Source: an uncultured Luteimonas sp.
GTDB taxonomy: Bacteria; Pseudomonadota; Gammaproteobacteria; Xanthomonadales; Xanthomonadaceae
DNA length: 57,638 nt
Assembly (NCBI GenBank): GCA_934541015.1
Contig: CAKTDC010000018.1
Span: forward strand, 1-57,638
Reading direction: 5' to 3'
In this document: positions 25,961 through 34,719 of the stretch, in pieces
How positions within the stretch are numbered: position 1 is the stretch's first letter
Layout of the letters: the number at the start of each line of letters is the position of its first letter
Notes under the pieces: model-generated
What the model was told of the DNA's origin: nothing
Database searches by the model: none
The model's input: the letters and a program-made list of their open reading frames with translations, nothing else
Position numbers and translations under genes: made by a program

Positions 25961-28951
25961 ATGAGAAGCAAGACGTTACGCAAGGCGGCACTGTGTCTGG
26001 CACTGGCCGGCTGTCTGGGCACGGTGTCGCAGGTGGCCCTGGCGCAGAGCGCGACCGGCGCCGTCGCCGGACGGGCCCAGAGCGGCGACCAGATCGTCGT
26101 CGTCAATACCGCAACCGGGGCCAGCCGCAGCGTCACCGTCGGTGCCGACGGCAGCTACCGGCTGACGCAGCTGCCGGTGGGCAACTACGAGCTGCAGGCA
26201 TCGAGCGGCGGCCAGGCCAAGGGCGAGCCGATCCAGCTGATCGTCTCCCTGGGCGGCACCACCACGGTGAACCTGGCAGGCGACGGCACGCTGACCAATC
26301 TGGACGCGATCCAGGTGATCGGCTCGCGCGTGATCAACCGCGTGGACGTGCATTCGACCGAGTCGGCCACCAACATCCGGCGCGAAGAGCTTGCGCGCCT
26401 GCCGGTGGATCAGACGCTCGGTTCGGTCGCGCTGATGGCTCCGGGTGTGGTCGCGACCGGCGCAACCTTCGGCGGCCTGACCTTCGGCGGTTCGACGGTG
26501 GCCGAGAACCAGATCTACATCAACGGCCTGAACGTCACCGACCCGTTCCGGCGCCAGGGCTTCTCCACCGCGCCCTTCGGGTTCTACGAGGAATTCCAGG
26601 TCAAGACCGGCGGCTACTCGGCCGAGTTCGGCCGCAGCACCGGCGGCGTCATCAATGCCGTCACCCGTTCGGGCAGCAACGAGTTCGAAGGCGGCGTGGA
26701 GGTAACCCTGGAGCCGGCGGCATGGCGCTCGGCCGGCGATGACCGCTACCACCATGACGGCACCGTGCACGCGGTGTACAGCCGCGACCGCAGCGCCTGG
26801 TACAAGACCAATGTCTGGGCGTCCGGCCCGATCGTGAAGGACAGGCTGTTCTTCTTCGCCATGTACGAGCGGCGGCAGAGCGAGTCCAAGGGCTTCGGCC
26901 TGTCGACCGCCAGTTTCTCCGACAACCCCAACAACTTCTGGGGCGCGAAGATCGACTGGCAGATCACCGACAACCATCTGCTGGAACTGCTGGGCTTTTC
27001 CGACCAGACCGACGGCGTTACCGATCGCTACGCGTACAGCTGGGATACCAATACCCGCGGCGACTGGATCGGCAACGGGTTCTCGGGGAGCGGCGGCGAC
27101 AACTATTCGCTGACCTATACCGGCCATTTCACCGACAACTTCGTGGCCAAGGCGATGTACGGCGTCAACGAGCGCAGTGCCATCACCGGCTCGCCGCTGG
27201 ATGATCAGTGCAGCGTTTTCACCCGCAGTTCCGAATACAACGCGATCCATGGCGTGCCGACGCTTCCGGTGGGCTGCCATCCGACCGGCAACTCCAAGAC
27301 CAGCCGCTTCGATACGCGCGACGCGGCGCGCCTGGACTTCGAATGGACCCTGGGCACCCACCAGATCCGCTTCGGCCTGGACCAGGAAGTGCTCGAATCG
27401 CTCACCTCCAACGTCTATCCGGGCGACGGCCAGCGCTATTCGGCGGTTGTCGTGGTGCCTGGCGGGCCGCTCTCCAACGGTTCGGTGGTTCCGCCGGGCG
27501 TGACCGGGATCTTTGACGCACGTCGGTACGTCCAGGGTGCGGAGGTCGAATCGACCGCGCGTGCGTTCTACATCGAGGACAACTGGAACATCACCCCGAA
27601 CCTGCTGCTGAGTCTCGGCCTGCGTTTCGACAGCTTCAAGTCGGTCGTCGGCGGCGACACCTTCACCGAGTCCGAGTTCGGCGACATGATGGCGCCGCGC
27701 CTGGGCTTCAGCTGGGACATGCGCGGCGACGGCACCACCAAGCTGTTCGGCAACGCCGGCCGCTACTACATCCCGATGACCAACCGCCTGGCCGAATACT
27801 TCGGCGGCGGCGCGATCGACGAGCACACCTTCTACGTGATCGACGGATGGCAGCAGCTGGCGCACCCGGTCACCGGAAATCCCTATCTGGCGCCGATCAT
27901 CGGCACCCAGATCGGCCCGGTGGACGCCTCGTTCAACGCCGGTGGCGGCGACTTCCGCACCATCGTCGACGCCGAGCTCAAGCAGGTCTACCAGGACGAG
28001 TTCATCCTCGGTTTCCAGCAGGCGCTGAACAGGGAATGGTCGTGGGGCGTCAACGCCACCTATCGCAGGGTGGAACGCGCCATCGAAGACGCGCTGATCA
28101 ACTCCTCGCCGGCCGCCTGCCCGTGGTATTCGGGCGACTGGCCGATCATCAACCCCGGCGAGACTGCGACCCTGTGGTGCCCGACCACCGAGCAGTGGTT
28201 CGAGATCGACACTTCGGTCGAGGGCTACAGGATGCTCGGCAGCGGCCAGGTGGTCGGCTACCCCAGGCCCAAGCGCGTCTACAAGGCGATCGAACTGCAG
28301 CTCGACCGCGCCTGGGACGACAGGTGGGCGTTCAACGCCAGCTACCTGTGGTCGAAGACCGAAGGCAACATGGAAGGCCCGGTCAACTCCGACCTGGGCT
28401 ACGCCGACACCGGCATGGTCCAGTACTTCGACCATCCGGCGGGCGTGGAGCGCTACGGCGTGCTGTTCAACGACTACCGCCACCAGATCAAGCTGCGCGG
28501 CAGCTTCAAGCTCAACGATTCGTGGTCCTTCGGCTCGACCCTGAGCGTACGCTCCGGTGGCCCGATCACGGCGTTCGGCGTGGTCTGGCCGGGCGACAAC
28601 CGTGCCGGCGGCAGTTTCACCAACGAGTTCGGCAACGGCGGCACCGGCTGGCTGTGCGTAGCGCAGTGCGGCGACTGGTCCACGCGCCAGCTCGAGTTCA
28701 CCGAACGCGGCGCCTTCGGCCGCATGCCCTGGGTCTACAACCTGGGCGCCAACGTGACCTGGACGCTGCCGGTGGACGGCATCGACCTGAAGGCGCGATT
28801 CTCCGTCTACAACCTGCTCAACCGGCAGACGGTGATCAACGTGCACAGCCGCTACGAGTCTCAGCCGGGCGTGCAGCGCCCGTACTTCGGCCAGGGAACC
28901 GTGTGGCAGTCGCCGCGTTACATGCAGCTGGTCGTGACCTGGAACTTCTGA
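25961..28951 (+). CDS. Oar-like TonB-dependent receptor
   Basis: This 996-aa outer-membrane receptor has a signal peptide of about 29 residues (ending ALAQS). A carboxypeptidase-regulatory-like beta domain spans about 30-105 (SYRLTQLPVGNYEL), then comes a TonB-box-like LDAIQVIGSR near 114. The plug spans about 130-240 (QIYINGLNVTDPF, EFQVKTGGYSAEFGRSTGGVINAVTRSGSN), with a beta barrel to the terminal aromatic VTWNF. Oar-type receptors typically import peptides or large ligands. The upstream GGGAGGATGAGGGG supports ATG 25961. It lies divergent to the murein-peptide operon and ahead of a second receptor and a serine hydrolase, which suggests scavenging of peptides or murein fragments; the ligand is not evident from sequence. 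Confidence 0.93.
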   Translation: MRSKTLRKAALCLALAGCLGTVSQVALAQSATGAVAGRAQSGDQIVVVNTATGASRSVTVGADGSYRLTQLPVGNYELQASSGGQAKGEPIQLIVSLGGTTTVNLAGDGTLTNLDAIQVIGSRVINRVDVHSTESATNIRREELARLPVDQTLGSVALMAPGVVATGATFGGLTFGGSTVAENQIYINGLNVTDPFRRQGFSTAPFGFYEEFQVKTGGYSAEFGRSTGGVINAVTRSGSNEFEGGVEVTLEPAAWRSAGDDRYHHDGTVHAVYSRDRSAWYKTNVWASGPIVKDRLFFFAMYERRQSESKGFGLSTASFSDNPNNFWGAKIDWQITDNHLLELLGFSDQTDGVTDRYAYSWDTNTRGDWIGNGFSGSGGDNYSLTYTGHFTDNFVAKAMYGVNERSAITGSPLDDQCSVFTRSSEYNAIHGVPTLPVGCHPTGNSKTSRFDTRDAARLDFEWTLGTHQIRFGLDQEVLESLTSNVYPGDGQRYSAVVVVPGGPLSNGSVVPPGVTGIFDARRYVQGAEVESTARAFYIEDNWNITPNLLLSLGLRFDSFKSVVGGDTFTESEFGDMMAPRLGFSWDMRGDGTTKLFGNAGRYYIPMTNRLAEYFGGGAIDEHTFYVIDGWQQLAHPVTGNPYLAPIIGTQIGPVDASFNAGGGDFRTIVDAELKQVYQDEFILGFQQALNREWSWGVNATYRRVERAIEDALINSSPAACPWYSGDWPIINPGETATLWCPTTEQWFEIDTSVEGYRMLGSGQVVGYPRPKRVYKAIELQLDRAWDDRWAFNASYLWSKTEGNMEGPVNSDLGYADTGMVQYFDHPAGVERYGVLFNDYRHQIKLRGSFKLNDSWSFGSTLSVRSGGPITAFGVVWPGDNRAGGSFTNEFGNGGTGWLCVAQCGDWSTRQLEFTERGAFGRMPWVYNLGANVTWTLPVDGIDLKARFSVYNLLNRQTVINVHSRYESQPGVQRPYFGQGTVWQSPRYMQLVVTWNF

Positions 28952-28962
28952 GCGTTGTCACC

Positions 28963-28989
28963 CCGCCAGCCGGTGGTTCCGGCTGGCGG
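28963..28989 (+). terminator. Strong hairpin after the first receptor gene
   Basis: A perfect 11-bp stem CCGCCAGCCGG/CCGGCTGGCGG with loop TGGTT begins 12 nt after the stop codon. No T-run follows, so termination may be inefficient, or the hairpin may stabilise the mRNA 3' end. Confidence 0.5.
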
Positions 28990-29275
28990 CACGCAACCGG
29001 TGCCGGCCGCCCGCCGGCACCACCCACAACGAGAACGCGCCATCCTCTCTCCACTTCCGGCCACGACAGTGGCCGTCGTTTTGCGGGGTGCTCGCACGCG
29101 ACCACCGCAGTCCTGCGCAGGGCGGGAAGGATCCCGTTGTCCTGGCCCGTGGATCGGGCCCGGCTGGCGGAGGGTGGCGGTCCGGAACGGCATGAGAATC
29201 CGGCCCGGCGGGCGCCGGGGGCGAAGGCCGGTTGCCCGACTCTGGTGGTGCGGGAAGCGGGTCCGGCCGGTTTCA

Positions 29276-29304
29276 TTGACGCCGTCGATCGGCCCATGTT
29301 ACAT
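29276..29304 (+). promoter_or_regulatory. Predicted promoter of the second receptor gene
   Basis: TTGACG (29276-29281), a 17-nt spacer and TTACAT (29299-29304). A direct repeat GTTAC-N6-GTTAC (29298-29313) overlaps the -10. It would give a leader of about 240 nt. The rest of the 28952-29549 gap shows no convincing gene, only GC-rich DNA. Confidence 0.4.
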
Positions 29305-29549
29305 CTTCGTTACGGCGCGTTCGTCGACGCAGACACAAGCTGCGTGCGACGGGGCGCCAGGTGTTATCCATGCCCGGGGGAGCTGGATGGCGTGCGGGGG
29401 CAGGGGGCCTCCGCGGCTTCGAGTGCAACGGGCCAAGTACGCACGGATGGGGGACCAGGGCCGGGTGGCCCCAACACGTGGATGCGCACTCCGTTGCGCG
29501 CCGCGCGGTCGTTCCTCCGACTCATTTCTGCATGACTCAGGAGCTCCGC

Positions 29550-32447
29550 ATGCCCGTCCACCCCAAGCCCAGCTTCCTCGCCACGGCCATCCTCGTCGGG
29601 ATCGCGTCGTCGGCGTCGGCCTTCGCGCAATCCGGTGAGCCGGCCCAGCCTGCCGCGACCACCAGCCCGGCGCAGACCCTGGACGCGGTGCGCGTCACCG
29701 GCTCGCGCATCAAGCGCACCGACCTGGAGGCGGCGCTGCCGGTGACGGTGATCCAGAAGGCCCAGATCGAGGCCCAGGGCATCACCTCGGCCGAACAGCT
29801 GCTGATGCACCTGAACATCGCCGGCAACGGTTCGGACAACCTCGCGGCGAATGCGGGCATCGCGCCGGCCGACCTGCGCGGCAACAACGGCGTGTCCGGC
29901 GCGAACCTGCGCGGGCAGGGCGCCGACGCGACCCTGGTCCTGCTCAACGGCCGCCGGGTCGCCACGCACGGCCTGCGCGGCATGGCGGTCGACCTGAACT
30001 CGATCCCGTTCTCGGCGATCGACCGGGTCGAGGTGCTGCGCGACGGCGCCTCGGCGGTGTACGGCACCGACGCGATCGGCGGCGTGATCAACTTCATCAC
30101 CCGCACCGACTACAGCGGCCTGCAGGTCAATGCCTTCGTCGACATGACCGAGGAGGGCGGCGGCAACATCTACAACACCAGCGTTCTGTTCGGCACCGGC
30201 GACCTGGACACCGACCGCTGGAACGTGTTCGGCACCCTGTCGCTCAAGAAGAACGACATCCTGCGCGGCGATTCGCGCGACTTCTCCAACGGCTTCCAGC
30301 CCGAGCGCGGCCTGTCGCCGGACACGCGCGGAACCCCGTACGCGACGCTCTTCAATATCGCCGGCAGCATGACCGGCACGACCCTGCGCGCGCCCGACGG
30401 CGCGACCGTCAACGGCGTCAACCCGCTGAACCTGCCGGGCGCGGCCGGCTGCGAGGCCGGTCACGACATGATGGGGCCCTACGACTACCGGCTGTGGGCG
30501 ACCACGGCCACCAACGTCGCCTCGCGCTATGGCTGCGCCTGGGACTATCCGGCCGCGGCGGTGATGCAGCAGCCGCAGGAAAGCGTGCAGTTCATCGGCC
30601 GTGCCACCTTCAAGATCTCCGACCGCCACCAGGCCTACGCCGAATTCATGGGTTCGGAGGTGGACGTCAACCGGATCTTCGAGCCGAACCAGATCTCCTC
30701 CAGCGGGACCGCGACGGCCGCCTTCAACCCCACCACCTGGTATCCGCTCAACGACCTCACCCGCAGCACCTACAACAGCGTCTACGACGCGATGGCGGGC
30801 TATTTCGGCGAGGACCAGCTGACCTACGGCGCACCGATCGCCTACCGCTGGCGCTGCTACGCCTGCGGTCCGCGCGAGGTGCAGACCAACACCAAGGCCT
30901 ACCGCGTGCTGTTCGGCCTCGATGGCCAGGTGGGCTCCTTCGACTACAGCCTGGGCCTGTCGCGCGCATCGAGCGAATCCGAGTCCCGCCTCGGCACCGG
31001 TTACCAGTACACCGCGGGCCTGCAGCAGGCGCTGGGCAGCGGCCTGCTCAATCCCTTCCTGATGCCGGGCCAGGAGCAGAGCGCGGCGGCGATGGCGGCG
31101 ATGGAAGCCGCCTCCGCCGCCGGCGTGGTGCTGTATGGCGGCCGCTCGATCGTGACCACGATCGACGCGGTGGTTTCCAAGGCCATCGCGCCGCTTCCGG
31201 GCGGCGAGCTGCAGGTCGCCTTCGGCGTGGATGCGCGCCGGGAGGAATTCCAGTTCAATGGCGACCGCCGCGCCGCTTCCGCGCGCCCGGCGATCTTCAA
31301 TGCGCCGTTCGACGATGCCAACGCGCTGCCCAACGTCAGCCGCGACGTCAAGGCGGTGTTCACCGAACTCTATTTCCCGTTCCTGGAGACCTTCGAGGCG
31401 ACGCTTGCGGCGCGCTACGACCATTACGACGGCTTCGGCGGCACCGCCAATCCCAAGGTCTCGTTCAAGTGGCAGCCGTTCGACGCGCTGGCGTTCCGCG
31501 GCGCCTACAGCGAAGGCTTCAAGGCACCGGAGTTCAGCAAACTCTTCAGCGGCGTGAGCGAGCTGCAGAACACCGCCCTTGACGTTGCCGACCCGGGCAA
31601 GTGCCCGGGAGGCGTGGTGGACGAGACCCGCCCGGGCTGCGAGATGATCCGGCCGGACATCCTGGCCGGCGGCAACCCCAACCTGCGGCCGGAGGAGGCG
31701 AAGCAGAAGAGCCTTGGCGTGGTCATCGCGCCGGCCGAGTGGTTCAACATGAGCCTGGACTGGTGGGAGATCGAGCGCATCAACACGATCCGCACCGCGC
31801 CCGACCTGGACACGCTGCGCGACAACTACGACATCTTCGAGGCCAACTGGATCCGCGACGCCAGCGGCGACGTGATCTTCATCGACCGCCGCTTCGTCAA
31901 CTCCGGCGGCACGCTGATGAGCGGCGTCGAGATGGACCTGAACTTCCGGGGTGAACTGGCCGGCGGCCAGTGGCGGCTCAACCTCAACGGCAGCTACCTC
32001 GACAACTTCCAGGACAAGCTGCTCGAGTTCATGCCCTACACCGACAACCTGGTCGGCAGCTACGTGCGCTACTACAGCCTGCCGCTGAAGTGGAAGCACA
32101 CGATCGGCTTCTCCTGGGCCAAGGGCGACTGGTCGCACAGCCTGACCCAGATCTACCGCCACGGCTATGCCGACGAGCCGCCGACCAGCGTCAGCGCGCC
32201 GTCGCGGCACTACATCCCCTCGGCGTGGGATCCGGACGTCGACAGGTACATCACCTACAACTACAGCCTCACCTTCACCGGCATCGAGGATCTGCGCCTG
32301 ACCTTCGGCGTGAAGAACCTGCTTGACGAGGATCCCCCGTTCACCGCGCACAAGAACGACTGGGCCAGCGGCGCCGGCTGGGAGCCGCGCGTCGCCGACC
32401 CGAGGGGGCGTGCGTACACGCTGCTGGTGCAGTACGACTTCTGGTGA
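29550..32447 (+). CDS. TonB-dependent receptor
   Basis: 965 aa. ATG 29550 is chosen because CAGGAG lies 6 nt upstream and is followed by a clear signal peptide (cleavage near AFA-Q, residue 26); the longer open frame upstream reads without signal-peptide character. A TonB-box-like LDAVRVTGSRI at 44-54 precedes the plug (LLNGRRVATHGLRGMAVDLNSI, VEVLRDGASAVYGTDAIGGVINFITR), then a 22-strand-type barrel ending in YDFW. It is a different subfamily from the receptor upstream, lacking the carboxypeptidase-like domain. Its stop overlaps the start of the serine hydrolase gene, so transport and hydrolysis are probably coupled. Confidence 0.93.
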   Translation: MPVHPKPSFLATAILVGIASSASAFAQSGEPAQPAATTSPAQTLDAVRVTGSRIKRTDLEAALPVTVIQKAQIEAQGITSAEQLLMHLNIAGNGSDNLAANAGIAPADLRGNNGVSGANLRGQGADATLVLLNGRRVATHGLRGMAVDLNSIPFSAIDRVEVLRDGASAVYGTDAIGGVINFITRTDYSGLQVNAFVDMTEEGGGNIYNTSVLFGTGDLDTDRWNVFGTLSLKKNDILRGDSRDFSNGFQPERGLSPDTRGTPYATLFNIAGSMTGTTLRAPDGATVNGVNPLNLPGAAGCEAGHDMMGPYDYRLWATTATNVASRYGCAWDYPAAAVMQQPQESVQFIGRATFKISDRHQAYAEFMGSEVDVNRIFEPNQISSSGTATAAFNPTTWYPLNDLTRSTYNSVYDAMAGYFGEDQLTYGAPIAYRWRCYACGPREVQTNTKAYRVLFGLDGQVGSFDYSLGLSRASSESESRLGTGYQYTAGLQQALGSGLLNPFLMPGQEQSAAAMAAMEAASAAGVVLYGGRSIVTTIDAVVSKAIAPLPGGELQVAFGVDARREEFQFNGDRRAASARPAIFNAPFDDANALPNVSRDVKAVFTELYFPFLETFEATLAARYDHYDGFGGTANPKVSFKWQPFDALAFRGAYSEGFKAPEFSKLFSGVSELQNTALDVADPGKCPGGVVDETRPGCEMIRPDILAGGNPNLRPEEAKQKSLGVVIAPAEWFNMSLDWWEIERINTIRTAPDLDTLRDNYDIFEANWIRDASGDVIFIDRRFVNSGGTLMSGVEMDLNFRGELAGGQWRLNLNGSYLDNFQDKLLEFMPYTDNLVGSYVRYYSLPLKWKHTIGFSWAKGDWSHSLTQIYRHGYADEPPTSVSAPSRHYIPSAWDPDVDRYITYNYSLTFTGIEDLRLTFGVKNLLDEDPPFTAHKNDWASGAGWEPRVADPRGRAYTLLVQYDFW

Positions 32448-34129
32448 TGGCGCCCGCCACCTCGCCCGATCATCCCCGGAACGGCCTGCTTGCAGGCCGT
32501 TTCGCTGTTCTCGCGCTGGCGGCGGCGCTCCTGCCTGCTGCCGGCGCGGCGCCGGCCGTAGCGGAGCCGGAACCGGCAGGGGTGGTGGTGGATCGCCAGC
32601 GCGAGGCCTTCGACGCCGCGTTCGACGAGGCCTTCGAGCGTTACCGGCTGCCGGGCCTGGCGGTGGGGATCGTGGTGGACGGCGAGGTTGTCTACCGCCG
32701 CACCCGCGGCGAACGCGAAGCCGGCGACGGCAGGGCGATCGATCCGGCCACGCTGTTCCGGATCGCCTCGCTGAGCAAGGCGATGACCGCCGCGCTGCTG
32801 GCGCGCCTGGTCGACCAGGGCAGGCTGCGCTGGGACGACCCGGTGGTGAAATACCTGCCGCACTTCCGCATGCACGACGACTGGGTCAGCGGGCAGATCC
32901 AGGTCCGTGACCTGCTGATCCACAACAGCGGCCTCGGCCCCGGCGCGGGCGACCTGATGCTGTGGCCGGAGCCGAACCTGTTCACGCGCGAGGACGTGAT
33001 CCGCGGCCTGCGCCACCTCAAACCGCTCCACAGCTTCCGCTCGCGCTACGCCTACGACAACAACCTCTACATCGTGGCCGGCGAAGTGGCCGCGGCCGCC
33101 GGCGGCGCGCCGTTCGACGCGCTCGTCCGCCGCGAGATCTTCGCGCCGCTGGGCCTGGACCGCTGCCAGGTGGGCGCATGGCAGCGCGACGCGGTGGGCA
33201 ACCTCGCCCAGCCGCACATGCGCCAGGCCGGCGTCGACATCGTGATCCAGGCCGATGGCGAGACCATACCGGATGTGCCGATGATGGCCGCCGGCGGCAT
33301 CCGCTGCAGCCTCGACGACATGCTGCTCTGGGCGCGGGTGTGGCTGGAGCCGGAGCGTTTCGGCGTCGACGGCGAGGGCCGGCCGTGGCTGTCGGAGGCC
33401 CAGCGCGAGGCGCTGTGGCACACCCACATGCCGATGCCGCTGTCGCGGCAGATGCGCGAATGGGACAACAGTCATTTCTCGGCCTACGGCTACGGCTGGC
33501 GGCTGACCGATGTCGACGGCACCTGGAAGGTGTCGCATACCGGCACCCTGTCGGGCATGTACTCGCATCTGGTGCTGCTGCCGGAGAAAAAGGCCGGCAT
33601 CGTGTTCATGGCCAACGGCGGCAACAGCGAGGCCCGGACCGTGCTGCCGCAGGTGCTGCTCAAGATGTTCACCCGCGCCGACGCCGCTGCAGCGCCGACA
33701 GTTGCCTACTACGCGGACTGGCTGGCGGCGCAGGCCAGCGCTTCGGCAGGGCAGGCACCGGGGCAGCCCGCGCCGCAGGGGGCCGCGGAGCCGCGCGCGC
33801 CGGCGGTCGCCGGGGATCCGCAGCTGATCCCGGGAACCTACCGCGATCCGTGGTTCGGAGCGGTCTCGATCTGTCCGCGCGCCGGCGGCTTCGAATTCGT
33901 CGCCGAGAAGTCGCCGCTGCTGGCCGGGCGGGTGATGCGCGCCGGCGACCGGCTGCTGGTGGACTGGCATGCCGAGGAGGTCGACGCCGAGGCCTGGCTG
34001 GACTTCCGCCCGGCAGCGTCAGGCCAGCCGGCGACCCTGACCATGGCCAAGGTCGATCCCGAGGCCGATTTCAGCTACGACTACGAGGATCTGGCGTTCG
34101 AGCGCACGGAAGGGTGCCCGGCGCCCTGA
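32447..34129 (+). CDS. Secreted serine hydrolase, class C beta-lactamase/DD-peptidase family
   Basis: 560 aa; the TGATG overlap places ATG one base inside the receptor stop, indicating translational coupling (a GTG one codon earlier is also possible). The signal peptide covers about 1-40. The penicillin-binding-like domain (about 50-400) has the S-x-x-K motif Ser108-Leu-Ser-Lys111, the Y-x-N motif Tyr203-Asp-Asn205 and an HTG motif (VSHTGTLSGMYSH). About 450-560 resembles a DUF3471-type beta domain. Family members act as DD-carboxypeptidases, D-aminopeptidases or esterases. Next to TonB receptors and a murein-peptide operon, a role in trimming imported D-amino-acid-containing peptides is reasonable but inferred. 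Confidence 0.88.
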   Translation: MAPATSPDHPRNGLLAGRFAVLALAAALLPAAGAAPAVAEPEPAGVVVDRQREAFDAAFDEAFERYRLPGLAVGIVVDGEVVYRRTRGEREAGDGRAIDPATLFRIASLSKAMTAALLARLVDQGRLRWDDPVVKYLPHFRMHDDWVSGQIQVRDLLIHNSGLGPGAGDLMLWPEPNLFTREDVIRGLRHLKPLHSFRSRYAYDNNLYIVAGEVAAAAGGAPFDALVRREIFAPLGLDRCQVGAWQRDAVGNLAQPHMRQAGVDIVIQADGETIPDVPMMAAGGIRCSLDDMLLWARVWLEPERFGVDGEGRPWLSEAQREALWHTHMPMPLSRQMREWDNSHFSAYGYGWRLTDVDGTWKVSHTGTLSGMYSHLVLLPEKKAGIVFMANGGNSEARTVLPQVLLKMFTRADAAAAPTVAYYADWLAAQASASAGQAPGQPAPQGAAEPRAPAVAGDPQLIPGTYRDPWFGAVSICPRAGGFEFVAEKSPLLAGRVMRAGDRLLVDWHAEEVDAEAWLDFRPAASGQPATLTMAKVDPEADFSYDYEDLAFERTEGCPAP

Positions 34130-34275
34130 CGCCTGGTGCGGGCACGCGGACGCTTCCCGGCGTGCATGCGCAGCGGGAAGCTTCCTGCGGTCTCCGGCGT
34201 CGGGCCGGCGAGGGCGCCCGATCAGGGCTGCGGCCTTGCGGCCGGCGCGATCGGGCGGCGGGGCGCCAGCGGCGC

Positions 34276-34449
34276 TCAGCCGATGCGTTTGAAGGTATTG
34301 GTGTTGCCGAGGACCTCGATCTTGCCGCCGGACTTGCGGAACGCCTTGAGGTCGTCCGCGATCTGCTCGCGGGTGAGGGATGCCTGCTTGCCTGCCGCCT
34401 TTCCGGACTTGCGGAGGATTGCAGTGTGCTTTGCCTTGCTTGCCGCCAT
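34276..34449 (-). CDS. Small basic protein of unknown function (57 aa)
   Basis: ATG at 34449 has an excellent ribosome-binding site (AGGAGG, 7 nt upstream). The protein starts MAASKAKHTAILRKSGK, is rich in Lys, then has a predicted helix (REQIADDLKAFRKSGG) and a short hydrophobic strand (KIEVLGNT). It resembles small conserved proteins of unknown function. The open frame extends to 34548, but the Shine-Dalgarno favours this start. It stands alone. The neighbouring gap 34450-34719 shows no clear gene. Confidence 0.6.
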   Translation of the reverse strand: MAASKAKHTAILRKSGKAAGKQASLTREQIADDLKAFRKSGGKIEVLGNTNTFKRIG

Positions 34450-34719
34450 CAGGGAGCCTCCTGCCATGCAAAAGGGAATCCGGACAGCATAGGTCATCGC
34501 CTGTAAAAAATCGTTCATTCGCCGACTTTGACGCGCAAAATGCGGCAAACATCGCCGATTTTGCGGCGAACGGCCGAACTTCAGCCGGCTTTCGCAAAAA
34601 CACGATACAGGCTACCGAGGGCGGCCAGCGTCATTCCGTCCGCCAGGTGGCGCGCCCACGGGTGCGCCGCCACGCGGATCGGACGCCAGTCGTAATGGGT
34701 GACCGGCCGTCCCGGTCGA

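Noticed and set aside
25621..26136. A 171-codon minus-strand frame and overlapping plus-strand frames in the murein operon/receptor intergenic region
   Set aside because: Arg/Pro-rich composition, no ribosome-binding sites, and it runs over the predicted promoter and the receptor start.
29361..29549. N-terminal extension of the second TonB receptor
   Set aside because: Gly/Trp/Arg-rich with no export character; the signal peptide starts at ATG 29550 with a CAGGAG ribosome-binding site.
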